Source: Clostridiales bacterium UBA1770 | GTDB taxonomy: Bacteria; Bacillota; Clostridia; Oscillospirales; CAG-272 | Length of the DNA stretch: 64,000 nucleotides | NCBI GenBank assembly: GCA_002315325.1 | Contig: DCGU01000080.1 | Location: forward strand, 1,564 to 65,563 | Direction: 5' to 3' | Shown here: positions 1 through 10,411 of the stretch, piece by piece | Position numbering within the stretch: position 1 is the first letter of the stretch | Layout of the letters: each line of letters opens with the position of its first letter | The notes under the pieces: generated by a model | Told to the model about the DNA's origin: nothing | Seen by the model: the letters and a program-made list of their open reading frames with translations, nothing else | Database searches by the model: none | Made by a program: the position numbers and the translations under genes

Positions 1-3000
1 GCGCTGCAGTACCGGATACGGTTCCTTGGCAGCGCACGACTGGGCAAGTGCTACGTGTCTTTTGCCCGAGACCTGTAAGTTCTGTTCAACGACGCGCGGC
101 AGTGCACTGAATCATATCGGCGGCACGGCAACGTGTAAAAATAAGGCGGTTTGCTCCCGTTGCGATTTGGAATACGGTAACTTTGCCGCACATATCGGCG
201 GCACGGCTACTTGTTATCAGCTTGCTCTTTGTGACGTCTGCGGTCAGAGTTACGGTACGTATACCGACCACGTCGGCGGTACGGCAACCTGCCAGCACGG
301 CGCACAGTGCGAAGTATGTTTGAATTACTACGGTCAGTTGGCCGATCATAAATGGGTCAGCGCAACCTGCCTGCAGCCCAAGCAGTGTGAAGTCTGCCTT
401 GCAACCGAGGGCAGCGCACTGAATCATATCGGCGGCACGGCAACCTGTCAGGCTAAGGCAATTTGTGACAGATGTGCCAACCCGTACGGCGATTTTGCAT
501 CGCACGACTGGCTTGACGCCACCTGTACGCTCCCCAAGACCTGCCAAGTTTGTTCTGCAACCGACGGCCAGGCCAATGAACATGAATGGGACGGCGGTAT
601 GGTGACGACGGCCCCCGGTTGTTTGACGACCGGTATTCTGACCTCCCATTGTATTCACGACGGTTGCAACGCCGTCAAGACGGATACGATTTCCGCACTC
701 GGCCATGGTTACGAGGAACGGATTGTATCCCCCACGTGTTTGAATGCCGGGTACGTCGTTCGCTATTGTACGCGCACCGATTGCACGCAATCCTACGTCG
801 TACAGGGCAGCGAGATTACAGCAACAGGACATAAGTGGAATCGTGAACGTACCTGTACGTTGGACCATACCTGTACCGTTCCCGATTGCGGTGTGACGGA
901 AGGGGCGCTCGGTCACGATTATCCGACGGTTGGCGTATCGACGTCGCCCACGTGCTTGGATCGCGGCTATGACACCTTTACCTGCCGTCGCGGCGATTGC
1001 GGTGATACCTACGTCGTCTATACCAAGGCGGCAACCGGCCATGCCATTGCGGGACAACCCGTCGACCATGAAGAGGCCACCGATACGGATTGCCTGTACG
1101 TACAATATCACGTATGCGCAAATTGCAAGGCACTCGTTGCCGGTAATGCGGTATACCATCACAACTACACTGCAAGTATTACAACCGCGGCAACCTGCCA
1201 AACGACCGGTGTAAAGACCTATACTTGTTCCGTTTGCCAGGCTTCCTACAATGAAACAATATCCGTCAATGCCGACGCGCATAACTGGGTGGCCGGCGTT
1301 AAGGTTGGTAACGTGATTCCTTACTCTTGTGCCAACGGTACCTGCACGGCAACCAAGACCACGATTGACGCTTCCGAAGCGACCAAGACGGATATTTCTG
1401 CGGAAGATCTGAAGAGCGCCGGTGAAGTGCAGCTGAAAGAAGCCGCTATCGGTTTCGATGAGAATACCAAGTCCCAGTTAAGTACGGCCGGTGATTTGGA
1501 ACTTTCTGCCGATAAGCTTTCTGCCGATTCGCTGGAATTGGATGAAGAATTGCGCGAACAAATCGGCGATAACCCCGTCTTTAACTTTAACGTAAAGCAG
1601 GGCGGCAACTCTGTCTCCGCATTCAACGGTAAGGTTACGGTTACGGTGCCGTACACGTTGAAACAGGGAGAGGACGTGGACAGTATCGCTATTTGGTATA
1701 TTAATAATGAAGGACAGGTAGAGTCCATCAAGGCAACCTATTCTGCAGGATACGTGACGTTTGAAACGACGCACTTCTCTTACTATACGGTTGCCGCACT
1801 GACACCGTCCGAAACCTGTCTGCTGTATGGGCACACGTATGAGGATACCGTCGTTTCTCCCACCTGTATGGCAAAGGGGTATACGCTGCGTGTCTGCACG
1901 CGCTGCGGTGATACTTCCCAGATTGACGAAACGGCACAGCTGCGGCACGTATACGGCGAGCCCGTTATCGTGTCCGCTACCTGTGTGACCGCAGGCAGCA
2001 AAACGTATACCTGTACCAATCCCGGTTGTACGAACTTCTATTCCGACGTGCTTGAGGCTACGGGACATCACTGGGCAACCGATTCCGACGCCCGTATTGC
2101 ACCCGACTGCTTAACGGCCGGTACAGAGAAATTCGTATGTACGAACCCCGATTGTAATGAATATTATACCGAAACAATTCCCGCACTGGGTCATGCCTAT
2201 AATGAAACGTCGGTACGCGTTGTGACGCCGACGTGCGTAACGGCAGGGTATACACGCCATTCTTGCATCCGCTGCGATTACTATTTTGACGATACGTCTG
2301 TGAATCCTTTGGGCCACAGCTTCGCCATTGACTGCGGCAAGAGCGTTTCTGCAACGTGTCTGACCACAGGTAAAAACGTATACGGTTGTGTGCGTTGCGA
2401 TGCAGGGTATGAAGAATCTACACCCGCTACCGGTCACGCCTATGACGCCGGTACGATTGTTTCTCCCACCTGCTTGGCAGACGGCTATACGAATTACGTT
2501 TGCACCAATCCCGGTTGTTCTTCCTCTTATAATAATGCCGTCGTTGCGGCACTCGGTCACGATATGGTGAAGGATGTGCAGAGCAGCACGGCTGCCACCT
2601 GCGTTGCTTCCGGTACCGACGTGTACGTCTGCAGCCGCAAGGATTGCACGTATTCCGAAAATAAGACGGTAGCACCCTTGGGTCATAACTTTATTAAAGA
2701 CGAGGCAAATTCCGTTACGCCCACGTGTCTTGTAAAGGGCAAGGATGCCTATAACTGTTCCAACGCCAAGTGCACCGTAACGCGTGAAGTGACGTTGGAA
2801 AAACTGCCGCACACTTACGTGGATACCATTGTAGCACCCGGTTGTTTGACGACCGGCTACACGCTGCACGAATGTTCCGCCTGCGGTGTGACCTATACGA
2901 ACTTAGCTACACCTGCCACGGGACACACCTGGGTCGGTGACACTTGCTCGGCCTGCGGTAGCGTTTGTACGCATCCGACCGAAGAAATTGCCAGCCTGAA

Positions 3001-6000
3001 TTTGACCAAGTACGGTGCCTGCGCTACGACCATTTCCTATCGTATGTGCAGCGATTGCCACAGCTTGATCGGTTATACCGGTGAGATTACGTTGGCATGC
3101 CATATGCAGGTTGTCTCTGTGACGACGCAAACCGACGCCTCCGGCAAATTGCACACAGTGACGACCGAAAAGTGCTCCAAGTGTGGTTTGACCATGGCGA
3201 CAGATAAGAGTGAAACGGAACACGACAGCAAGACCTGTATCGGCACGTTTAACGTCGGCATCAATCTGTCTATCAACACGACGCAAATCGTCCACCTACA
3301 AAAGACGGTGAATGAAACGGCGCACAGATATGCCGATATTACCATTCCCGCTTCCGTTTACGATATCGACTGTGACGGCGTTGTCATTACGGCATACGCC
3401 TGCAGCGATTGCTATGACGTGGTTCGGTTCATTGACGTTTCTTACACTTGCGGCGCTATGGATGATGCCGAAGAGGTTACCTATTACACGGATAACAGCG
3501 GCAAGGATCATAAACTGACAACCTATACGTGCACGGCACACGGCGTCGTATATACGCTGGATGCATTGTTGGAATATGCCGATGATTGCGCATATTATCA
3601 GACCGTGACGAAATCCATTGCCGTCGACGGCAATACGGTTGCATCCGTAACGATGCCGCAGAGCGCAGAATTGTCTGCGGACTTCCATCACAATTGGGTT
3701 CTGAATACGGAAAACAGTACGATGGGTGATTGTGAAACCACCGGTGTACAAATTTACGAATGCAGCCGTTGCGGCAACGTAAAGGCTGACTTCACTTCCG
3801 GCAGCGGCCATATGTGGGTCAGAAATACGAACACCATTGTGACACCCACCTGTGCACAGGCCGGCAGTTATGAAAAGACCTGTTCCGTCTGCGGAACGAC
3901 GGTTGTCGATACGATTGATACTTTGGCGCACACGTGGGTCAAGAATGACGCTTCCGTTGTGGCAGCCACCTGCGCACAGACCGGCAGCTATGAAAAGATT
4001 TGTACCGTTTGTAATGCGACGACGAATGTAACGACGGCAAAAGGCGGACACAACTACGTCAACGGAATTTGTTCCGTTTGCAGCGCCGGCTACGATATCG
4101 TTGCTGCATTTGCATCGAGTGCCGTTGTACCGACGATTGATGGTACTGCAAATGAGGCTATTTGGCAGTCCGCACAGACCATTGACGGTGTCAAGGTGCT
4201 GTGGAGCGATACCGGTTTCTACTTTGCTGCCGACAAGAACAGCGCTACCTTCAGCTTTGTTGAGGCACAGGGCGCACAGACGCAACAGGTAACCGTAAAC
4301 GCCGGTGCCGTAACGGCACCCGCCGGTTCCACTTACGTCGTTGGCGACGTTGCAGAAATCTTCGTGCCGTTTACCTACTATACCGAAGAGTATGACGGCT
4401 GGTTCGCCTACGGTTTCGTACAGGAAAGAACGCAGGGCGACCATGAAGACGTATTTGGCGCATATAAAACCTACTACAACGTCTCGTATTCTTACGTGGA
4501 CGGCAACGGTGTCACGCAAACCGGTTCAATGATTGTAAAACAGGCCATCAAGAACTCGAGCGGTTCTCTGGCTTGTGCCAACTATACGCAGGCAAACGAT
4601 ATTGTCGGCAACACGTTCACCTTCAACAACAAAACCGTCACGTATGCAGGGCCTTACGGGTTCATTAATATGATGAATGGCACAACCGGTTCCTACACGT
4701 GGGATGATAATCAGGTGACCGGTGAATCCCGTCCGGAACGTACCGTGGTGAATGCCGCAGCGGAAAATATCACCATTAATACCAATTTGCCGTTTGATTT
4801 GCAGACGTTTGAGGATGAAACGCTTGATTTGGATTATAACAACGTGACTCTGTTCTACAATTCGTATGATTCAGACGGTAATCCGATTCCTCGATACGGT
4901 CAGATTCCCGCACAGTTTGCCTATGCATCCTACGTGGACGATATGGCAGCGCCCGTGATTGACGGTGCCATTGATGACGTTTGGGCTTCCACTGCCAAAA
5001 TGTATCATCTCAATGAAATCGACGACCCGTTGTGGAACGCATACGGTTACGTCTCCGTCCTGTGGGGCAATGAAGGCTTGTACTTCCTGGGTTACGTGAA
5101 GGATACAGCCCTGTCGTATGCCGGAACCGGATTTGATGACCGCATCATGTTCAACGTCACTGAAACGTACGGCGGGCAATACGCACCGACTCACAATCCC
5201 GAGTCTGCAGACCAAATGGGCACGTACGGTCCGTACGCGTTCGCAATTGACCCTGCCGGTCAGTTGAATAATGCATCTAACCCTGTCGTGCAGGCAGACG
5301 GTACGCAATTTGCCGCACAAATCTGGGAAGACGAAAACGGTTACACGGTCGAGGCATATATCCCGTACTTCACGCTGGATGCACAGACTGCCGAAATCGG
5401 TCATATCATGGGCCTGGAATCCTCGGTCGATGATTACCGTGATCCCTGTGGCGTACAGAATCGTGACGAATATACCAACTTGGGTAATCTGTCCGGTTAC
5501 TGGTCCAATCCGCAGTCCCAGTTTAAGGTTGTCTTCGTCGGCAGTATGTGCGACGGCGCATACGACGGCACGACAACGCCGGTTGCACCGACGTTCGTCT
5601 TGGAAGAGGATACGACTGTTTACGAATACGGCGACGTCTTCAGTTATGAGATGACAGACGGGACAATTGTTGACCTGTGGATGGAAGAAAAGGTTGATTT
5701 TGCCAATCCGACGCAAAGCTACCGCTTGGTTGAAACCAACCTGTCTAACAACCGGGGCAAACTGGAAAAAACGTGGTGCTATTATTATGAAATGGACAAC
5801 GGCGCTTGGTACCTGGCACAGGAGCAGATTTTCTACCACGCAACGGCACCTTGTGGACAGGATGCATCCCGTACCATTACGTATATCACGCACGGCAAGT
5901 ACGTGGATTATGACGCTGCCGGTGCGGTTATCAATACCACGGCAATTGAACGTATTTATAATGCAAACGCTCATTGCAGTGGTGTTACCCGTTTGACAAA

Positions 6001-9000
6001 ATCGGATGGGACTATCACCGAAGTGACAATAAGCAATCATATTTGGAGTGCGGAAGTCAGAATACCGATTGACGGTAATTGTGAAAATGGGTTCAATTGC
6101 GTAAAGACGTGTCGTGATTGCGGACTGGAATCGTCCTACGTTTGGTATTTTGGCCATGACTTATATGAAGTTGCCGATGCCGAATACACGTTTGAAACCG
6201 AATGCGGTACGGTCGGAATGGTCAACACGTGTTGCCGCAACTGTGACTATCAGCAAGCGTTTTTCAACTCTCAATGTGAGTGTGAGTATGAGTATACCGA
6301 TGACGTGGCGGTATGCACGTGCTCCATATGCGGGTTCACTTATTCAATTGTCAGTGAATTTGTTCCCGTTGACGGGTGTGTTGGATATAACCGTGATACA
6401 TACTGCTTCGACGGCAAAGAACCCTATGTGATTGAAAATACCGATTGGATGTTTGAACAGCATACTTTCGTTCAAACGATTGAATTGGTTGACGAGGCAC
6501 TCGGTTGTACGGGCGGCGTTCATGTTGCAAGGGCCTGCTCGGTGTGCGGTGCGATTAGCTACGAAGAAACCGTTAATTGGCATTACCCCCAGACTTCTGT
6601 TGAATATGATTTGACGGCATACGGTTCCGGATGCGGGCAAAGAATTGAGGATAGTACTTGCGTATGCGGTCAAGAGCGTTACATCGGTATTCGCGGCGAT
6701 GGATGCGATTTCGAGAATTCCTTTGACCAAGAAACCGGCAAAAACGTGTATACTTGCCGTATTTGCGAGTATTTCTATACGATGGGATTCGAATGGGTGG
6801 ACGAAGGGAACTGTATTGGCCATTCCGTTGAGACGTATAATTTTACTGCGAATACGGGCAACGATCCTTTTATCATCGCAATTGTCGGTCAATCGGAAAT
6901 CAATCATGAGTGCACACGATGCGAAGATCTCCCGAATGAAGCAAGAGAGTACGTTTTAGACAACGGGAATACGGTACGTGTTACGGCCTATCAGAATGTT
7001 TGTGAGGAATGTTCTGCCATCACGATAAAGACAGTGCTGGAAAAGGAATATAACGAAAACGAAATTCTTGTCAAGGAAACAACAACATTTTACTCATATT
7101 CGAATGACACGTTTTTGATGACGCAAATAAATGAAACTACGTACGGCATTATTGCAAGCGGCAAATCATTCAAAACGTGTGAAGAAATGCAAGGATACAA
7201 TAATGGTCAACCTTCATGGCAGGAAACATTTGAGTACGATTATCCGGAATTTGAAACCGGCAATTATTGTCACGTAATCTATTATCGTATTGACAATGAA
7301 ACCGGTGACCGCATCCAACTGGATGAACGAACCGAGCATAATTATCAATGGACCTGTGAACTGGCAGATGGTTCTGAAAGTTGCTTGGATGGGGTAAACT
7401 ATATGTGTAAGTGCTTCAACTGCGGCGATGTGAGCTCTTTCGAGCTGCGGACCGATGGACATTACACAAATAGTCCATGCGTGGAATATGATTTGACTGC
7501 ATACGGTACTAAATGCGGGCAAATCATCCTTGAAAAAATGTGTCTGTGCGGTGAACAGCATGATATCGCTTTGGGTAATGACGGCTGCAATTTTGAGAAT
7601 TGCTATGATGAAGAAACCGGCAAAAACGTTTACACTTGCCGTATTTGTGGGTATTTCTATACGATGGGATTCGAATGGGTGGACGAAGGAAACTGCGCGG
7701 GACATAACTTCCAAACGTATAACTTCGGTACGAATACGGACAACGAGCCTTTGACGTTCTCCTTCAATGGACAATCGGAAGTTTGCCACAATTATCAATG
7801 GGTTGGTGAATTGGCAGAAGGCTCAAAGAAATGCACGGATGGCGTGAATTACATGAATAAATGCCAAGGCTGCGGTGACGTCATTTGTTCCGAGTTGCGC
7901 ACCGATGGCCATTACAATGCTACACGCGTGGAATATGATTTGACTTTTTATGGTTCCGGTTGTGGACAAATCATTACGGAATACAAGTGCTTGTGCGGTG
8001 AAAATCATTATATCTCTTGGCGTGGGGAAGGCTGTGATTTCGAATCTTCCTACAACGAAGAAATCGGTGGAAGCGTATTCACTTGCCGTGCATGCGAATA
8101 TTCCTATACGAGAGTCAACGAATGGATTGACGAGGGTAATTGCACAGGCCATTCCGTTGAGACGTATAATTTTACTGTGAATACGGGCAACGATCCTTTT
8201 ATCATCGCAATTGTCGGTCAATCGGAAACCAATCACGAGTGCACGCGACGCGAAGATCTCCCGAATGAGGCAAGAGAATATGTCGCTGAGAATGGTAATA
8301 CTGTGCGCGTGACTGCTTATAAGGAAATATGCGAAGCATGTTCTGCCATTACGCAAAAGACGGTTCATGAACAGGAATATAATGCAAACGATATTCTTGT
8401 AAAAGAAACGTATACTTATTATTCGTATACGAATGAAACGTTTGTCATCAACCAAATCACTGTTGTGGAATATGGAATTATTGCAAACGGCAAATCATTT
8501 GTAACGCGTAGAAATTCGCTGTGGTATGAAAACGGTCAACCCACATGGCAAAACACGTATGAATACGAATATCCTGATTCTGCAATCGGCAATTATTGCC
8601 ATTATAAACGGTATCAAATTGACAGTAAAACGTCAGAACGTATCTTCCTTGAGGAACGTAATGAACACGACTTCAATTGGACGTATGAACTAATAGAAGG
8701 CTCAACCAGTTGTTTGGACGGTGTCAATCACATAAGAAAATGTCGAATTTGCGGATACATTGACGAAACCGAGACACAATACGATGGGCACGTCTATATT
8801 GGCGGCAAATTATATGATTTGACGGCATATAAATCACAATGCGGGCAAAGAATACAAGATCAAATATGCCTTTGCGGTGAGGAACATTTTATTGCCGTTT
8901 ATGGCGATGGTTGTGATTTTGATCGTATGTATGAATGCTATGATGATTTAGATGTCAATACATTTACCTGCCGCGTTTGCGGATATTCGTATTCGGTAGA

Positions 9001-10411
9001 AACTGAATGGGTTGACGATGGCAATTGCACGGGACACAACGCTACAACGTATCACTTCGGTACGAATACGGACAATGAATCGTTGACGTTCACGATTGTC
9101 GGCCAATCGCAAGCCAATCACAAGAGCACAAGGTATGAAGCCATTCCGAACGAGGCAAGAGAGTATACTGCCGAGAATGGAAACACCGTGGCTGTGGCTG
9201 TGCAACAGGAGATTTGTAACACCTGTAAGAACGTTACTCGTAAAATCGTAAGCGAAATCGAGTACTATACGGATACCGATATCCCGGCTAAAAAAATGAC
9301 TACCGACTATTCTTGTGTCAGCGGTGTATACGTTATATCGTCAATTTATGAAATGCAATACGGAATTCTTGCCGACAACATCTCCTATGAAACGCTCAAC
9401 AGACAGCAATATTTCAAAAACGGTGTGAAGACGCAGGATAGTACGTTTGTATATGATTATTGGTATGCTGCGTCCGGTAATTATTGCTATTATACGAAAT
9501 ATGCTCTCGATACAACAACCGGCGAGAGAACGCAGGGGGTTGACGGAACCAACCATCTCTCGCAAAGTGTTGACGTTCCGGAGGAATCTTCTGAAAGAAC
9601 GGCCGACAATGGGAACAGAGTAACAGTGACCGTGCGTCAAAACGTTTGTACAAAGTGTCAAATGGTGACGGGCAAAGAAGAAACTGAAAATGAATATTCT
9701 TCTGTCAACAACAGTCGTGTAAAGGAAACTCGTACTACATATACCTGTCCGAAAGAAGGGCAGTATATCATTTCGGCCAAGTATGAATATGGTTATGACA
9801 CCATTGTCAATGGCGAGCGTCGTCAGTCCAGCTTGGAAGAATGGTCATATACAAACGGTACTGAATATTCGCACAATACGTACGTTTATGAGTATCCGGA
9901 CGTTGCAACCGGCAATTATTGTCATTACGTTAAATACCTTGTTCAGGGTGAAACGCAAATCAAGGTTGACGAGGGGTTAAACAATCATCACAATATGCGC
10001 CAAGATTTGACGAGCAACGATAGTTATGACACTACCGGTAATAAAATAGTTGTCTCCACTTTCCAATGGGTTTGCCAATACTGCGGTACGATTCCCGAAA
10101 AGCATACTCTGACGGAATATTGTAGCGGTACCGATATGATTGTATCGGCGACGGATTACTGCTATCATTATGATGGGACCGGCTATGATTTGATCAGCGT
10201 CGAAACGTTCTATTACGAAATCGGTGTTGACGGACAGTCACATAAGACAAGCAGCGTTTGCCAAGGATATTCTTATGGTGTGAAAACGTGGAAGTACAAT
10301 TACGTGTACGTCTATACAAATGCCGAAATCGGTGATTACACGAAATACCGCAAATATCAATTGAATCCTATTTCAGGCGAGTATGACGGATTCACTGAAA
10401 GTGTTGTATGA
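1..10411 (+). CDS. Giant cysteine-rich modular surface-type protein, 5' truncated by window edge
   Basis: The frame is open to the first base and the residues before the first possible start (TTG at 26) already fit the repeat, so the gene begins outside the window; at least 3,468 codons are visible. Roughly the first 1,350 residues are short repeats with TC, CxxC and GH signatures (pattern: TCxxxGxxxYxCxxCxxxYxxxxxxxGH). A segment near residues 485-595 resembles a beta-rich domain common in Firmicutes surface proteins (motifs GKVTVTVPY and FETTHFSYYTV). Two CBM9/DOMON-like domains follow (starting near residues 1366 and 1641, motifs PTIDGTANEAIW and PVIDGAIDDVW). The last third is built from two alternating modules of about 149 and 145 residues. 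Base composition looks more A+T-rich after about 6000. No membrane anchor or sorting signal is seen at the C-terminus. Extracellular adhesion or glycan binding is inferred, not shown. Confidence 0.85.
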   Translation, partial: RCSTGYGSLAAHDWASATCLLPETCKFCSTTRGSALNHIGGTATCKNKAVCSRCDLEYGNFAAHIGGTATCYQLALCDVCGQSYGTYTDHVGGTATCQHGAQCEVCLNYYGQLADHKWVSATCLQPKQCEVCLATEGSALNHIGGTATCQAKAICDRCANPYGDFASHDWLDATCTLPKTCQVCSATDGQANEHEWDGGMVTTAPGCLTTGILTSHCIHDGCNAVKTDTISALGHGYEERIVSPTCLNAGYVVRYCTRTDCTQSYVVQGSEITATGHKWNRERTCTLDHTCTVPDCGVTEGALGHDYPTVGVSTSPTCLDRGYDTFTCRRGDCGDTYVVYTKAATGHAIAGQPVDHEEATDTDCLYVQYHVCANCKALVAGNAVYHHNYTASITTAATCQTTGVKTYTCSVCQASYNETISVNADAHNWVAGVKVGNVIPYSCANGTCTATKTTIDASEATKTDISAEDLKSAGEVQLKEAAIGFDENTKSQLSTAGDLELSADKLSADSLELDEELREQIGDNPVFNFNVKQGGNSVSAFNGKVTVTVPYTLKQGEDVDSIAIWYINNEGQVESIKATYSAGYVTFETTHFSYYTVAALTPSETCLLYGHTYEDTVVSPTCMAKGYTLRVCTRCGDTSQIDETAQLRHVYGEPVIVSATCVTAGSKTYTCTNPGCTNFYSDVLEATGHHWATDSDARIAPDCLTAGTEKFVCTNPDCNEYYTETIPALGHAYNETSVRVVTPTCVTAGYTRHSCIRCDYYFDDTSVNPLGHSFAIDCGKSVSATCLTTGKNVYGCVRCDAGYEESTPATGHAYDAGTIVSPTCLADGYTNYVCTNPGCSSSYNNAVVAALGHDMVKDVQSSTAATCVASGTDVYVCSRKDCTYSENKTVAPLGHNFIKDEANSVTPTCLVKGKDAYNCSNAKCTVTREVTLEKLPHTYVDTIVAPGCLTTGYTLHECSACGVTYTNLATPATGHTWVGDTCSACGSVCTHPTEEIASLNLTKYGACATTISYRMCSDCHSLIGYTGEITLACHMQVVSVTTQTDASGKLHTVTTEKCSKCGLTMATDKSETEHDSKTCIGTFNVGINLSINTTQIVHLQKTVNETAHRYADITIPASVYDIDCDGVVITAYACSDCYDVVRFIDVSYTCGAMDDAEEVTYYTDNSGKDHKLTTYTCTAHGVVYTLDALLEYADDCAYYQTVTKSIAVDGNTVASVTMPQSAELSADFHHNWVLNTENSTMGDCETTGVQIYECSRCGNVKADFTSGSGHMWVRNTNTIVTPTCAQAGSYEKTCSVCGTTVVDTIDTLAHTWVKNDASVVAATCAQTGSYEKICTVCNATTNVTTAKGGHNYVNGICSVCSAGYDIVAAFASSAVVPTIDGTANEAIWQSAQTIDGVKVLWSDTGFYFAADKNSATFSFVEAQGAQTQQVTVNAGAVTAPAGSTYVVGDVAEIFVPFTYYTEEYDGWFAYGFVQERTQGDHEDVFGAYKTYYNVSYSYVDGNGVTQTGSMIVKQAIKNSSGSLACANYTQANDIVGNTFTFNNKTVTYAGPYGFINMMNGTTGSYTWDDNQVTGESRPERTVVNAAAENITINTNLPFDLQTFEDETLDLDYNNVTLFYNSYDSDGNPIPRYGQIPAQFAYASYVDDMAAPVIDGAIDDVWASTAKMYHLNEIDDPLWNAYGYVSVLWGNEGLYFLGYVKDTALSYAGTGFDDRIMFNVTETYGGQYAPTHNPESADQMGTYGPYAFAIDPAGQLNNASNPVVQADGTQFAAQIWEDENGYTVEAYIPYFTLDAQTAEIGHIMGLESSVDDYRDPCGVQNRDEYTNLGNLSGYWSNPQSQFKVVFVGSMCDGAYDGTTTPVAPTFVLEEDTTVYEYGDVFSYEMTDGTIVDLWMEEKVDFANPTQSYRLVETNLSNNRGKLEKTWCYYYEMDNGAWYLAQEQIFYHATAPCGQDASRTITYITHGKYVDYDAAGAVINTTAIERIYNANAHCSGVTRLTKSDGTITEVTISNHIWSAEVRIPIDGNCENGFNCVKTCRDCGLESSYVWYFGHDLYEVADAEYTFETECGTVGMVNTCCRNCDYQQAFFNSQCECEYEYTDDVAVCTCSICGFTYSIVSEFVPVDGCVGYNRDTYCFDGKEPYVIENTDWMFEQHTFVQTIELVDEALGCTGGVHVARACSVCGAISYEETVNWHYPQTSVEYDLTAYGSGCGQRIEDSTCVCGQERYIGIRGDGCDFENSFDQETGKNVYTCRICEYFYTMGFEWVDEGNCIGHSVETYNFTANTGNDPFIIAIVGQSEINHECTRCEDLPNEAREYVLDNGNTVRVTAYQNVCEECSAITIKTVLEKEYNENEILVKETTTFYSYSNDTFLMTQINETTYGIIASGKSFKTCEEMQGYNNGQPSWQETFEYDYPEFETGNYCHVIYYRIDNETGDRIQLDERTEHNYQWTCELADGSESCLDGVNYMCKCFNCGDVSSFELRTDGHYTNSPCVEYDLTAYGTKCGQIILEKMCLCGEQHDIALGNDGCNFENCYDEETGKNVYTCRICGYFYTMGFEWVDEGNCAGHNFQTYNFGTNTDNEPLTFSFNGQSEVCHNYQWVGELAEGSKKCTDGVNYMNKCQGCGDVICSELRTDGHYNATRVEYDLTFYGSGCGQIITEYKCLCGENHYISWRGEGCDFESSYNEEIGGSVFTCRACEYSYTRVNEWIDEGNCTGHSVETYNFTVNTGNDPFIIAIVGQSETNHECTRREDLPNEAREYVAENGNTVRVTAYKEICEACSAITQKTVHEQEYNANDILVKETYTYYSYTNETFVINQITVVEYGIIANGKSFVTRRNSLWYENGQPTWQNTYEYEYPDSAIGNYCHYKRYQIDSKTSERIFLEERNEHDFNWTYELIEGSTSCLDGVNHIRKCRICGYIDETETQYDGHVYIGGKLYDLTAYKSQCGQRIQDQICLCGEEHFIAVYGDGCDFDRMYECYDDLDVNTFTCRVCGYSYSVETEWVDDGNCTGHNATTYHFGTNTDNESLTFTIVGQSQANHKSTRYEAIPNEAREYTAENGNTVAVAVQQEICNTCKNVTRKIVSEIEYYTDTDIPAKKMTTDYSCVSGVYVISSIYEMQYGILADNISYETLNRQQYFKNGVKTQDSTFVYDYWYAASGNYCYYTKYALDTTTGERTQGVDGTNHLSQSVDVPEESSERTADNGNRVTVTVRQNVCTKCQMVTGKEETENEYSSVNNSRVKETRTTYTCPKEGQYIISAKYEYGYDTIVNGERRQSSLEEWSYTNGTEYSHNTYVYEYPDVATGNYCHYVKYLVQGETQIKVDEGLNNHHNMRQDLTSNDSYDTTGNKIVVSTFQWVCQYCGTIPEKHTLTEYCSGTDMIVSATDYCYHYDGTGYDLISVETFYYEIGVDGQSHKTSSVCQGYSYGVKTWKYNYVYVYTNAEIGDYTKYRKYQLNPISGEYDGFTESVV
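6450..10411 (+). repeat. Alternating long modules X (~149 codons) and Y (~145 codons) inside the giant gene
   Basis: The glycine codon of the recurring GNCxGH motif falls at 6818, 7700, 8147 and 9032, giving spacings of 882, 447 and 885 bases. The short spacing is one X module; the long ones are X plus Y. X carries a YDLTAYGSGCGQ-type start, a CDFE segment, TCRIC and EWVDEGNC. Y carries NEAREY, a GNTVRVTA-type segment and an ExETGNYCHY-type tyrosine-rich tail. The deduced order is X-Y-X-X-Y-X-Y-Y-Y. The stretch at 6818-6950 is almost identical to 8147-8279, which implies recent duplication or gene conversion. Confidence 0.8.

Noticed and set aside
26..28. TTG as the start codon of the giant gene
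   Set aside because: The codons before it already encode the repeat (RCSTGYGS), so the gene extends past the window edge.
86..1282. Long minus-strand ORF inside the giant gene (and others at 3296-4519 and 4871-6157)
   Set aside because: They are mirror frames of a repetitive, Cys/Thr-rich coding sequence; translations have no family features or ribosome-binding sites.
1..1300. Short regularly spaced repeats as a CRISPR array
   Set aside because: The repeats are degenerate, codon-phased and translate to a continuous protein pattern.
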